Shown here: in pieces, positions 11,594 through 22,448 of the stretch
Position numbering within the stretch: the stretch's first letter is position 1
How the letters are laid out: each line of letters starts with the position of its first letter
Source: Ceratorhiza oryzae-sativae
Lineage: Eukaryota > Basidiomycota > Agaricomycetes > Cantharellales > Ceratobasidiaceae
Assembly: GCA_030998015.1 (NCBI GenBank)
Contig: JARWMV010000016.1
Coordinates: 186,001 to 250,000, forward strand
Reading direction: 5' to 3'
DNA: 64,000 bases
The notes under the pieces: model-generated
What the model saw: only the letters and a program-made list of their open reading frames with translations
Database searches by the model: none
Told to the model about the DNA's origin: nothing
Position numbers and translations under genes: made by a program

Positions 11594-12897
11594 GCTGCTA
11601 CTAAACGAGAGGGACGGAAACTGGGCAAATCAGCCCTGCATCACCCGGATGAGTTGTGGGGCTTACGATCGCTAGCATTGGTGGGATACACGTCTAATAG
11701 GACCTCGTTAGTAAGGCTTCGTTTACCCTGAAGCCTTGACACTCCATTGACAACTACTGTGAACCTACTGTGGGGAGCGGCATTAGCAGCCCTAACTGAA
11801 GCAAGGGTTGGAAGGATAGCCGGCAGATTTTAGCAATTCTGATTCTCGAGCTCGCTCAGGTGAGAGTCATTTGCTGGAAACCACTTCAGGTAGCCCTTAT
11901 ATGCATTGTCACACGGTCGCGCGCCTGATTGGCTGATGTGCAAGCGACTCAAGAGTTGCTCAGCGGTCATCCCAGGTCAGTGGGAGTGAAATGGAAAAAC
12001 GGTATAGCATTAGCAACGGTCGTTTACAGAGGCAACCGGATCAGTTCACTCCAGTACTTCACTTTGTGAACAGTAAACTTGAGGCCTCGACTGAAATGTA
12101 CCCTTTTCTCAGAGCCCCAAAACCTGAGGTTTGGAGCCGATCAACGTGTCGCATAGCATGGACGAATATACTTCCAAATCTCCAAACCGAAACGGGTATG
12201 ACAAGAAAACCACCCGCATACAGCCTGCAGCCCACGAGCCTATCTATTTCCCTCTTGTGGAGATTTTTTCCCCTCATAGTGACGGTGTTGGCATTGTAGC
12301 GGTCCAAATCATAGTCAAATATACACTGGGTTTTCAAATGCACCGAAATAAGGGGCGCTCATCGAAGTTTTCATGACTACAATAAGTCAATCCGTTGGCA
12401 CCTGCAATTCGACTTGAGATGAGCTATTCGTATGTTATGGATATTTCGAAGATAGCATACCCGAGCGGCGCTAGTGCATTGGCTTCAGTATATTCGTCCA
12501 TACAACCCGCCTACTTAACAATGCAGGCTGGCGACCCGATTCATCTCTCTCACGAGAAGCTCAGGAATTCGTTCTCAGGTATGCATTGTAGTTGATTACA
12601 AGACAAATTGAAAACCCCTATTATAGCGCTTTGCTGTCTGACTTGTGACTTCTATAAGATCACTTCGCGATAGGCAAATCGATAAAGCTGTAAAGCCGAG
12701 CTACAATGAAAATTAGGACAAGTATCTATGCAATACTTCATCCGGCTTACACCACTCTAAGCCGTTACTATCCCTTACATTCAAATGATTTCCTCATCGA
12801 GCCCGGGGATTGCGATGTTCAAAAGGTGATCCATTTTGTTAGGACTGTTGGATAGTCATATGGTTACTAAATTATGGTTCAGAAATATCTTCTGAGC
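11594..12897. other. Gene-free stretch between two divergent small membrane-protein genes
   Basis: About 1.3 kb of moderately AT-rich sequence between the starts of the two three-helix genes. Only short overlapping open frames occur, none with a recognisable domain or a convincing exon chain. It presumably contains both promoters. I see no RNA gene or mobile element. Confidence 0.4.
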
Positions 12898-13421
12898 ATG
12901 AATGTCTTGGTGAGCTTCTGGAATTCTCTTGTTCGGGTACATATATATTCAACCGTTTGACCCAGCTCTCAACGTCTGTCGCTTCGGCGGCGGCGGCTCT
13001 CGCGTTTCCCGGTACTAGCAACAACCAACTCTCAGTAGCCGCAACAGCCTGCTATACTGTAGCCTTCGGGCTGGGTCTTCTGGGAGTTCTGATGGTGATT
13101 TATTTAACATTGACTATTCGGGATACCTCTCAGCATCTCGTCCCTAAGCCGTGCAATTCACTACCTCTTGTTATTCCCGGGATCATTGGACTTTTTTCGG
13201 TCCTTACATTGATAATCGGGATATTCATCATGACGTACGGCGCATGGAGTCCTCAAGAGGCTCCCTCCAAGCCAGTAGTATACTGGTATCGACTCACTAT
13301 ATTGTTTCCTCTGTGTACGGCGTTCGCTATCTGTGCTGCCGTGATCGTGTCCAGCGAGATATGTGCGCGCAGGAATTGGGATTTTGTCAATAATAGCTTC
13401 ATAGAGGCTACCAATAGATAA
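12898..13421 (+). CDS. Small membrane protein with three predicted helices, function unknown
   Basis: The long open frame from 12957 begins with TTG, so it needs an upstream start. An ATG at 12898 gives four codons (MNVL), then a GTGAGC donor at 12910 and a CAG acceptor at 12965, joining in phase to the main exon 12966-13421; the product would be about 155 residues. Three hydrophobic segments follow an Ala/Ser-rich N-terminus: around AFGLGLLGVLMVIYLTL, IPGIIGLFSVLTLIIGIFIM and ILFPLCTAFAICAAVIVSS. Size, helix number and spacing resemble the gene at 11132-11593, with weak sequence similarity. No function can be proposed. The tiny first exon is an inference. Confidence 0.5.
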
Positions 13422-14449
13422 ATGCTTTGACGAGGATTGCCTAGTAGTCATGTCACCTGGCAAGGACCCAGGGTACTCTTATTCCAACGATTATAGTTAC
13501 TCAATACCTATGCTCTCCACTAGTGCTGATGGTACTCAGTATTTTATGAGTAGCATGAATGGGGTCGGATGCTCATTCCGCAAAAAATCTTTCTGATGAT
13601 GGGTCTGCAAGCCAACAAGTCTCCCCAGGTTAGCGATTGAGATCCCTGTGGGTTGAGAATCAAGATGCAGGTGCAAACAACGGCAGAAGTCTGTAACGAG
13701 CTGGATGGTTTGCGGAGGTCAAAGTGCTACAGGAAGTAGTGCCTATGTTCTTCAGTAAATAGCAAATTTTCCTGCATACCCGTCAGGATCGTTAGCTCAT
13801 TCTCATGCTCACAACTCTGTTACATCAAAAAATGGGGCCCATTTTAATCAATCCCGTCGCTCCTGGTCAGCCGCTAGAGTGTATGCGAGCCCAGCGTACG
13901 CGGTGTGTTTTGGGAACCGCCACAGGCGAGCCGGCGAGCTGGCGAATTGCCCAGACTGCGACCACGGCCATCACTCCACAAACACACCCTGGGCTGCACT
14001 GAGCTCGATCATGTAGATAAAGGCTAGTGGCGGGGTTTTAAGAACAGTGCGAGGGCGCACGTGGGTCACGTTTCATTTCATTTTATGAGCCTCCGGGTTG
14101 TGTATACTGATATCGATTGCGTCTTGCCCTGTCTTGGTTGCAAAGTGTATTGTCAATCACAGTAATACCAGTGTCTTCTCTAAAATGCCTATGATGCGGA
14201 TACATTTTATAATCCGGTTTGCTGTCGACGGTTGCGCTAGCTCGGGTAGCCGAATGAATCTTAATCCTATTAATATTTGTGAAATGACGTGTGAACAAAA
14301 TGGTGGCAAGAAAGAGTCCCAGGGATGTATTTCAAACTGGTGGCGGGGTAGAAGATACGTGCTCGTACCCTCCTCTTCGTGAGGATGAGCCCAGGGGGTG
14401 TGCATCAGGAATTCGAGAGGGGACAAAGGCCTAGTCATCGTGTTTCATA
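13422..14449. other. Gene-free stretch
   Basis: About 1 kb with only short open frames on both strands and no recognisable protein, RNA or repeat. It lies between the 3' ends of the small membrane-protein gene (plus) and the Cys-rich membrane-protein gene (minus), so it would hold their terminators. Confidence 0.4.
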
Positions 14450-15131
14450 TCAACAACAACTCGCAGCCAAGAGTGAATCGCGCACCTCATACCAGTTTCT
14501 CCGCTGATTCCACAGCATCTCGGTGCTGAATCCAGCTTTCTCCATACGCCCCTTGACAGCCGCGCCAAGCAGAAGTCCAAAAACAATCAGGAGAAAGAGC
14601 GTGACAACCAGTTGATCTCTGGGAGAGTCTCTCTCTAGCGCCGGCTTGTCAGAACACGCCCTCACGTCTGGATGAATAAACTCACGGAAACACCTTGCCT
14701 CGACGTCTCCTTCCTTCCCAGTTGCGGTATCGGGGTTGGATTCTCCCAATTTGGCATCGACGCAAATATCGAGCTTCTGGTCAAGACACCATTGCTTCGT
14801 GCATGAGAGACAGGGTTTGTCTGTCGTAGGGTGGTATATCGGGAGGATGGTATAGTTGGAGAAACAGATGCCTAGGGGACCGAGAGACATGTTTCAGAGA
14901 TGAAGATCATGGAGCATAAGCAAGCGCTGGATGGCCGGAAGGCGAGAGCATGGCGCACATTTGCAAAAGTTCATCACATCCTTGCTGTTCCCAATGAGAT
15001 CCGCGCGAGCCTGAACCCAGCCGTCATAGTTAGTTCAACTGTTCTAGATTTTCCTTGATATAATTCGAGCTAACCGATGTTGCAAGAAGTAAGCCTAGTA
15101 TGGAGAACCAAAGGACGAGCAGCCTCGTCAT
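14450..15131 (-). CDS. Conserved fungal Cys-rich single-pass membrane protein, function unknown
   Basis: Exons inferred: 15075-15131, 14959-15010 and 14450-14871, giving about 176 residues. Exon 1 is a signal peptide or anchor (MTRLLVLWFSILGLLLATS). Splicing then builds a cysteine block: NFCKC from exon 2 joins ICFSNYT from exon 3, followed by CLSCTKQWCLD and further cysteines, then a membrane helix (LVVTLFLLIVFGLLLGAAV) near residue 140. The C-x-C-x-C pattern followed by CxxC...QxCLD recurs in many fungal hypothetical proteins as I recall them. The Cys-rich part is probably lumenal or extracellular. The start is only 124 bp from the ARP1 start, head to head. The last codons are uncertain because a short intron near the 3' end is possible. 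Confidence 0.7.
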
Positions 15132-15255
15132 GATCGTCGACGTTGAGAACACATCACAAGTCAAGCGCCCGCGGTGTGAAACATCCACGTGACCATCCGC
15201 CTCTCCTACCTGCATCACGACGCGTGCCCTAGTAATTTACCGTTTGCAGTAGACG
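15132..15255. promoter_or_regulatory. Shared divergent promoter region (Cys-rich membrane protein / ARP1)
   Basis: Only 124 bp separate the two inferred start codons, so both promoters and 5' leaders must lie here or overlap the genes. No TATA box is evident. Placement follows from gene orientation alone. Confidence 0.5.
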
Positions 15256-16877
15256 ATGTCGGCCGAGTACGATGACGTGTTGACGAACCAGCCGGTGGTA
15301 ATAGACAACGTGCGTATTATATTGTCTGTGTGAGGGAACAGACAACGAATGAATTCGACGTGCAGGGATCCGGGACGATAAAAGCTGGATTCGCGGGACA
15401 AGACCATCCGAAATGTTTCTTTCCTTCTTTGTTAGTTCCAATTTAACTTCCATTTTTCATTATTCTGAGCTAAATCATTTTCAGTGTGGGTCGCCCGAAA
15501 CACCCACGCGTAATGGCTGGCGCGCTGGAAGGAGACACCTTTATTGGCCGAAGAGCACAAGAGTATCGAGGGCTGCTCAAAATCAAATACCCCATCGAGC
15601 ATGGAATAGTTACCGACTGGGATGATATGGAGAGGATATGGAATTGGGTCTATACGGAAGAATTGGGAACGCTGAGCGAAGAGGTGAGTGGGCAAATGGG
15701 ATGTAAGCCAATACAGGAATGCTCATGCAATTTAGCATCCTGTACTTTTGACAGAGGCGCCTCTTAATCCCCGCTCAAACCGGGACGTCGCTGCTCAGAT
15801 ATTCTTCGATACATTCAATGTCCCGGCTCTATTCACGAGTGTCCAAGCCGTTTTGAGTCTGTATGTCTCTTTGTTATCGACACGTAAATCACTGGTCATA
15901 TAGGCGGGATCTCAGGTACTCTTCGGGCCGAACAACTGGCATTGTGCTTGATTCCGGAGATGGAGTGACACACGCCGTGCCGGTTTTTGAGGGATTCTCG
16001 ATGCCCCACGCGATCAGGAGAGTCGATGTTGCCGGAAGGTATGACTTGCTACGGAATAACATCCCTCCATCCCTTTCCCTAGCTTTATTCTCCTCCCTCA
16101 GCCATTTTCTGATCATTTTCTCGCAGAGACGTAACAGACCATCTCCAGCTTCTCCTGCGAAAAGCCGGTCACAATCTGCATACTACAGCAGAACGCGAGG
16201 TCGTGCGAACCATCAAGGAAAAATGTTGCTATGTAGCATTGAACCCGTCAAAGGAGGAGAAGGATATCAGCGGTCGATGGGAGGAGTTTAAACTTCCGGA
16301 CGGGCATGCTGTTCAGGTGAGTTCCTTCTCTCTGGTCTGAGCTGGGGCGACTAATGCAACCAACCACCACAGCTCGGACCCGAACGATTTAAAGCACCAG
16401 AAATTCTATTCAACCCTGAACTCATCGGCCAAGAATACGCAGGAGTGCATCAAGTCGTAGTGGACTCGGTCAACCGAGTGGATCTAGACTTGAGGAAAAA
16501 CTTGTTCACGAATATTGTGCTGAGCGGAGGGTCGACGTTGTGCCGCGGTAAGTACTCTGTCTCCGACATCACGCTTTCTTCGTTTATATCGTAATAACGA
16601 CTCAACGACTCCCTGAATCTTAGGATTCGGAGACCGGCTACTGAACGAGGTCAAGAAACTTGCGCTTAAGACGTCAAGATCAAGATCTACGCCCCACCCG
16701 AGCGCAAGTATTCCACTTGGATCGGAGGCTCGATTTTGGCTGGCTTGAATACGTTCAAAAAGGTGCTCCTTTCTTTCGTCTCCTCAATCATTCAATTAAT
16801 GCGTGTAATAGATGTGGATCAGTGCAGAAGAATACCAAGAGGATCCGGATATCATCCACAAGAAGATAAATTTTTAA
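15256..16877 (+). CDS. ARP1: Actin-related protein 1 (centractin, dynactin complex)
   Basis: Nine exons inferred: 15256-15309, 15366-15430, 15485-15683, 15736-15860, 15916-16038, 16127-16316, 16373-16547, 16624-16762 and 16812-16877. The product is about 378 residues, the usual length. Actin-fold signatures are present: [16 protein letters not shown] at the phosphate-binding loop, [18 protein letters not shown] and [28 protein letters not shown] and TFNVPALF are the Arp1 form rather than conventional actin. Arp1 builds the short filament of dynactin, which links dynein to cargo. One base appears missing at 16670/16671: the exon 8 frame reads KLALKTS, while the shifted frame gives the family sequence [21 protein letters not shown] through exon 9. 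In an essential single-copy gene this is probably a sequence error. Confidence 0.95.
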
Positions 16878-17211
16878 TATTTCCCTGGGTTGCTTATCCT
16901 GTTTGTATAGGGCACCACACGCTCACTCGATCACTTGTTATTGTTACCTCCCAACTGTATCCGCACCGATTTATACCATCCTGGCACCCTGCAATCTTAG
17001 ATCTCATTCCGCCCGACCTTGCAGAAAGACTGGACCCCGCGGCAGGAAAGAGGTCGTTTGGCAAGGTTTTCTTCAGCAAAAGTGTGCATACACAAACATA
17101 AAGCATATGAGATGGTGATGGATAATCGACACAAGGACAGACAGCAGCAAGGTACATCCGAAACCAAGCCCCGAGACGACCTCTCCCGATGATAGTACAA
17201 GGCGGACCGAT

Positions 17212-17996
17212 TTACTTGCCCTTCTTCTGGGGCTCGGCGGCCTTGGCCTTTTTGGTCCCACGGAACTAAAATGCAAGAGCATGAGAGCGAGTCGAGGGGT
17301 AAATTTGTTCAAACGAACCTTCTTCGCCCTGTTCTTACGCTCCTTTCGGAGTTTACGAGAGGCCTTCTCGACCTTAGTCTCGAGGCCAGACTATCAGCCA
17401 TGCTCATCAGTATCCAACCAGAAACATCCATAATTATCGAGACGCACTCGGACAAGCCTGTACCTAGGCTCAAACTTTCGCTGCGCCTCCTCGGTGTCGT
17501 AGATGAGACCGAACCCGGTGCTTCGTCCACCACCAAACACGGTTTTGAAACCAAACGTCACAACACGAGCCTTGTCGGTCTTGTACGTCTTCTGCAGGAC
17601 CGGAGTATCGCATTTTGGTGAGCTTGGATTAAGAAATGAGTGGGAAGTAGGAAGAGACGCACAGCGAGCGTCTCCGAGAGCTCGGCCTTGGAGACGTTAG
17701 GCCTGTTGGGGTGCAGGACATCGAGAACGAATTGGCGGCGCTGGAGCAGCCGGTTTGTGATGAATTTACGGGTGCGGAGGGTGACTGGGGTGTCCGACTG
17801 TCAAGGCAATGCATGGTTAGCCAGCGTGTTGAATTTGAACGTACAGAGTGCCCAACGAATATCGCTTGTTCATCCCTGTCATACCTCCATCCATCCAAGC
17901 CCAATTCATCCAATCCACCCTGTTCCCCTTCTCATTCTCTCTCTCTACGAGCAGCACACCTCTTTCCACAGCCTTATCGACAGCCGCACGCACCAT
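17212..17996 (-). CDS. RPS24: 40S ribosomal protein S24 (eS24)
   Basis: Exons inferred: 17994-17996, 17663-17797, 17448-17591, 17319-17390 and 17212-17265, total 135 residues, the same length as the yeast protein. The core reads [20 protein letters not shown], then [31 protein letters not shown] and a basic tail ending in [16 protein letters not shown]. All internal junctions are GT-AG and in phase. The first exon appears to be the ATG alone, followed by an intron of about 196 nt that is long for this window; this is the least certain part. eS24 is a component of the small ribosomal subunit. The gene converges on ARP1 and faces away from the UPF0132 gene. Confidence 0.93.
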
Positions 17997-18226
17997 GTTG
18001 AGTTATATTTTGCAGGCCTTTTGCTTTGGGCTCGCCGTGTCGTGCGTCCGTCGGGGTGTCGGGTCGGGATCAGAAAGTTGCTTCCGGCAGGATCGGATGG
18101 GAGCAAACAGGGCCAAATGTGGAGATGATATCACGTGCCGATGATGATCTTGTGCGGCACCCACATCAATTTATTGCTGCGCCGCTGCCCCAGACGCTAG
18201 AGTGCGACCACGAGCCAGAGAGAGAG
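17997..18226. promoter_or_regulatory. Shared divergent promoter region (RPS24 / UPF0132 gene)
   Basis: A 230-bp gap lies between the two start codons, read in opposite directions. On the S24 coding strand the start is preceded by an A-rich stretch, and the gap is GC-rich in its middle. I see no definite promoter element, so the role follows from layout. Confidence 0.45.
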
Positions 18227-19047
18227 ATGGCGAACAGACAGGAATTCGCCTCGTTCACGGCGTACACCCCCCCTCCCGATGCACCGCCCGAGCCCGGGAC
18301 CACGAGGTCGAAGCGGCCCTGGTTCCCGCCCCACCCGTCGTCCAATTTCGTCCAGGCGGTGGCGGGCCCGTCGACCAACTCGCACGTGGCGAGCTCGTAT
18401 CAGGTAAGTGTGCATACCTTGCTGTTTCTTTCACGTCCAGCTCGCACAAATTCACATGTGACTAGGCGGGAGGGGTGCCCACGTTTGGGAACTCGATGGG
18501 CGGAGGTGCGGGCCACGTCGAGGAGCAGATGGGCGTCAACGAGTGGGAGACGAGGTTCGGCTGGAGAGTAGACATCGAGGCGGCGGTTGCGTATCTGGGT
18601 GGGCCGATTACAGGTGAATTCTCGTGGTTTCTTGTCAAACAAAAGGCCGATGACGAGATATGACGGTAGCCTTGTTACTCTTGATCCTAGAGACACAGAA
18701 CGACTTTGTGCGGTTTCATGGTGCGTACTTGTCGGATCGAAGACGATCTTTCACCAAATCTATATTTAGCCTACCAATCCGCCCTGCTCATCACCCCTCT
18801 CCTTCTGTTCCGGGGGTTTCTTGGCCTCCTCCGTTTCCCGACTTTCTTCACTTTTATATCAACAATGAGTATTATTATCTCGGCGCTATACATGGCGTGA
18901 GTTGCGTGTATAAACGAAATCGCAGGCGCTGATACATTTCCGTTTCCTAGTTTCCGAACGTTTAGAGACGCAAATGGTGCAGGACTTGCACGTTTCCAAA
19001 TCCCGTATATTGGCATATTTGCTGAGCGATGGCTTAACGAAGAGTAA
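18227..19047 (+). CDS. UPF0132/Tic20-like small multi-pass membrane protein
   Basis: Exons inferred: 18227-18403, 18466-18613, 18670-18720, 18770-18896 and 18951-19047, giving 199 residues with all introns GT-AG and in phase. The first 60 residues are Pro-rich and polar. The conserved part starts near residue 90 (ETRFGWRVDIEAAVAYLGG), then a hydrophobic segment leading to LETQNDFVRFHAYQSAL, a second hydrophobic block (LLITPLLLFRGFLGLL) and the closing motif RFQIPYIG...ERWLNEE. A phenylalanine- and histidine-flanked RFHAYQS between helices is typical of DUF4870/UPF0132 proteins, annotated in fungi as Tic20-like. Membrane location is clear; the biochemical role is not known to me. Confidence 0.75.
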
Positions 19048-19462
19048 CCTCTACACCATGGACAATAAACTGACTTGGCTGTTGTACTTATAGTTTTGTT
19101 CGCTTCATGAACGATCTTACCATTGACGCAAACTCTATCAAGTGATTTCGCGAATATTGAACTATTTGAATGCATCGCATTCCGACCACAGCAGTGTCAA
19201 AGAGGTCTTGATCACAGCCAGCTACGTGTTTTTATATTCTTTCCTGCGCGTCGACATCCCCCTATCTCTCTGGAGGCCTTCCTTATTCTGAGGAAATCCC
19301 CAGTTTTTTCGTCACCATCCATGGAGTGAAAAAAATGCTGTGCATATTCTGAACTACGCTGCCTCCTGGCGATCCCCTGATGATAAATGATTGTTGACAT
19401 ATATAGTGAACTTTACACGAATAATTTGAATTGCACCTCTGTTTCGCACTAAGAGCTAACTA
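19048..19462. other. Gene-free stretch left of pogo copy 2
   Basis: About 415 bp of AT-rich sequence holding the 3' flank of the UPF0132 gene. No feature is seen up to the transposon's TA duplication at 19461-19462. Confidence 0.4.
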
Positions 19463-21669
19463 CAGTCGAAACTCTCTTCCGCGATAAAGATGGTGAGATT
19501 TGAAATGCCAGTTTATCGCGGAGTAGGGGATTTGGAAAACATGTGCAAGCAGATTGGTCATGCGAGCTTTTAGGGCGTCGACGTGTGTAGTCAAAGACAT
19601 TTACCACGTTTGGGTATAGATAAGTGAAATATGGATTTAAGGAATGTATATTAAAATGAAACTATTAAAATACGAGTAGAAAAGAGAACATTCTAAGTCA
19701 TGTGTTTACAACTCCATCTGCTCAACTCATGCCACAATTTCTGCCTCGGGGTCTTGGTACTCAGCTACAGATGCTCCATCAATGATATCCAACATACGCT
19801 GAAAGTTTGGATCTGAAAGCCTCGGGAGCTGCTGGGCATGAGCCTCCAACTCGTTCGATTCGTGACGGAGCACCGAGGTCGAGTCCTCCGCTGAAATGAT
19901 GGGAGGCTCGATTGAAGCAAGACCTGTGTGGCGCCAGCAGTTGGCAATCGTGCCAGCGTCAACCTCGCTCCAAGCTGCCGATGCAAGCTGCATAGCCTCG
20001 AGCTGGTTGATGTTGTAGATATTTTCAGCGCCCTCGGCATTGCGCTGAATAGCAAAGCGCACAAACGCATTACGGTAATGCGCCTTGAAACAACGGATAA
20101 TGCCAGCATCCATAGGCTGGATCCAGGCGGTGAGGTTGGGCGCAAGGAATTCGACATGTACGTTCGAGTACAGCAAAGGGTCGTGGCGATGCAAGGGAGC
20201 GTTGTCGATGAGCAAAAGGACATGTCGACCCTGCGCTTTCATGTCCTCGTTAAAATCAGACAGAAAACTTGATTCGGAGAGGGGTATTAATTCAATATCA
20301 ATAAAACAAGCTAAAATGAACTTACACATGCCAAATCGACTGCACCATCCAAGCAGTGCTATTCCAGAAGTAATAATACCCCAAATCGGCAGCCTGCAAC
20401 CCTCCAAAGCAGCGCGGATGGCGAGCACGACCAATAACAAGAGGCTTGCACTTCTCCAACCCATTCATATTGGCACAGAATAGATAAGTCAAGCGAGTAC
20501 GATCAGCTTTGATTCCAGACATTTGGTGAGTCGCAAGGCCACGGTCGGGAGGGAGACGAAAGAATAAAGCAGTCTCGTCTGCATTAAAAACATTGCAAGG
20601 GTGATAGCTCCGAATGATCTTGATGAGACGGGGAACCTCAAGCGCAAGCTTGTCAATCGGAGCAGATGCAGCCTCGCCATGGAAAATATAGACGCGCAGA
20701 CCAAAGTGCGCCTTCAGGCAGCCTAGCCAACCATTCGAGAACGAAAGAGTGTCGGCTTCGGGAACAGAAAGGAGCCGACAAAAGTTGCGGGCCTTCTTGC
20801 AGAGGATGGCACCAGTCAACCGAATGTTGCTAGCCTGCTTCTGAAGTACCCACTCCATCAAAGCCACCTCAACTTCGGCTAGGCATACGCGAGGAGGTCG
20901 TTTGTAGTGTGCATGAGTGGGATGCGCAGCGATGTAGGCACGAAGAAGCTCTTCATCCTTCAAGTAAGTCGAGAGTGTTGACTGGGAAAAGGTTGGATAG
21001 CCCATGGTACGTAACTGAGAGACAGTCTCCTGCTGAGTCCATTCTGACTTATGCTCATGGTAGAAGTCGAGAATATGCAGCTTGTTGTAGAAGGTGAGCT
21101 GTAGTCGCTTTGGGGCAAGGGCAGATTGACTGGCCAAAAGAGAGATTTTGTCGAGTTTCTTGCGCCTTGAAGTACTCGAAGTGCCTCTGTGATGCGCTTG
21201 GGGCTTGTAAACCTATTGTATGTGTTAGTTTGAGTGCAGATGAGATCAAAGTGATATTACAAACCTGAAACAATGCGCCATTGAACAAAGTCGGAGAGAC
21301 CACTGCCATGAGAATATGAAGAAGAGGTAAAAACGAGCGTATGGGGTTGAAGAAAGGGGGTGAACAGAACTTGAGTGTCGAGTTGCTCAGTTATCCCTTG
21401 GTATATATGCTGAAAACATCATTTCAGACTTTCGGCTTTCAAGCAAACATTATATAAATTGTGAACAGGAGTCTGAGGCGCCGGTGTATGCGCATTTATC
21501 GTGCATACAGTTGGGTGGCTGATTGACAGCTCCTACAGGGCAAATATGCAATGAGGGCGCTCAGAGATGATAGGTATGACATAATTTGAAATTCGGAAGG
21601 GGAGCGAGTAACCGAGTGATTCTGTCAGTTTATCTCGGAACGAGAGATCGGCTTTGAGAGTTTCGACTG
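19463..21669. mobile_element. pogo/Tigger-like DNA transposon, copy 2 (apparently intact)
   Basis: The ends are CAGTCGAAACTCTC and its complement, flanked by TA at 19461-19462 and 21670-21671. Length is 2207 bp. It has the same orientation and inner structure as copy 1 at 4626-6851, about 15 kb away. It lacks the 19-bp extra segment present in copy 1 and has kept most CpG sites that copy 1 has lost. Confidence 0.93.
19727..21309 (-). CDS. pogo-like DDE transposase, intact reading frame
   Basis: Exons inferred: 21265-21309, 20326-21212 and 19727-20267, giving 490 residues. The short first exon (MAVVSPTLFNGALFQ) joins in phase to a basic region. Then come a pipsqueak-type helix-turn-helix (KLHILDFYHEHKSEWTQQET), a CENP-B-type DNA-binding domain (VEVALMEWVLQKQ... 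and FSNGWLGCLKAHFGL), and the DDE nuclease with its three carboxylates in NADETALFF, LLLIDNAPLH and QPMDAGIIRCFK. Such enzymes cut and paste elements at TA sites. All catalytic residues are present and no stop interrupts the frame, so this copy could be active. A G-run length difference from copy 1 changes only the last few residues. Confidence 0.92.
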
Positions 21670-21671
21670 TA

Positions 21672-22448
21672 TGCGACAAAAGGACACGAGAGTAGCGTGA
21701 AAGCTTGATGCTGGACATCGGCTGAACGGGTACTGATAACCTCCGATCGCATTTCCTTTTGGGACATAGCCAGATCTTATCTAATAATCACCACGACTAC
21801 TAGCGCAGCTTGCTCCCCTTTGAACGGCCGCTTGTACACCAAAATTCCGCGCCACATCCGAGTATTTTCCTCCCAAAGTCTGTATAAGGGCCTGGGGTCA
21901 AGTGGAACAACGGTCACGCTCATGACCTGCTAGGTTCCTGTATTTACAAACAAACGTAGTTAGTAAGAAGCAGTAGTCCTGGCAAACAACAGTAAACACG
22001 CGAGTGAACCATCGCGAACGACGAATAAACCAGCCTCAACAATCGTGTATTGACAGTAGCTAGGGGCACCCAGATTGGGAAATACATGCTTGGGTTTTCA
22101 TACTAAAGACAATGGAAAGATTCGGCATATAAGCAAATGCGCACGAGGTACTTCACCCTTGTCACGCGGCTGCATATATGCGTGCCCTCGTCCCACCTCG
22201 TACCCATGTTACAAGGTTTTTTTTTGTGCTTCAGCGATCGATAGATATTTCTAATGATTTATTCTATTTTATTCCTTGCTTGTTCAGCCTTTCGCGCTCT
22301 CGCGCCTCGGGCGCTTTTTTTGTTTAAGTATGTACTTTTTCTTTATGACTAATACAAATCCGTTCCTTGAGGTGGGCGTTAAACTGTCAACAACCTGCCC
22401 TTGACCGCCAACAGATTGAGCAACGACACTAAGCCTGTGAAATACACA
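21672..22448. other. Gene-free stretch upstream of the ubiquitin-like fusion gene
   Basis: Nearly 780 bp without a supportable gene. The right half contains pyrimidine-rich and T-rich tracts (22216-22225 and 22313-22322) in the likely promoter of the gene that starts at 22449. An in-frame ATG at 22401 could lengthen that protein by 16 residues. Confidence 0.4.

Noticed and set aside
12957..12968. TTG as the start of the second three-helix protein
   Set aside because: Nuclear genes rarely start at TTG, and an upstream ATG exon splices in phase.
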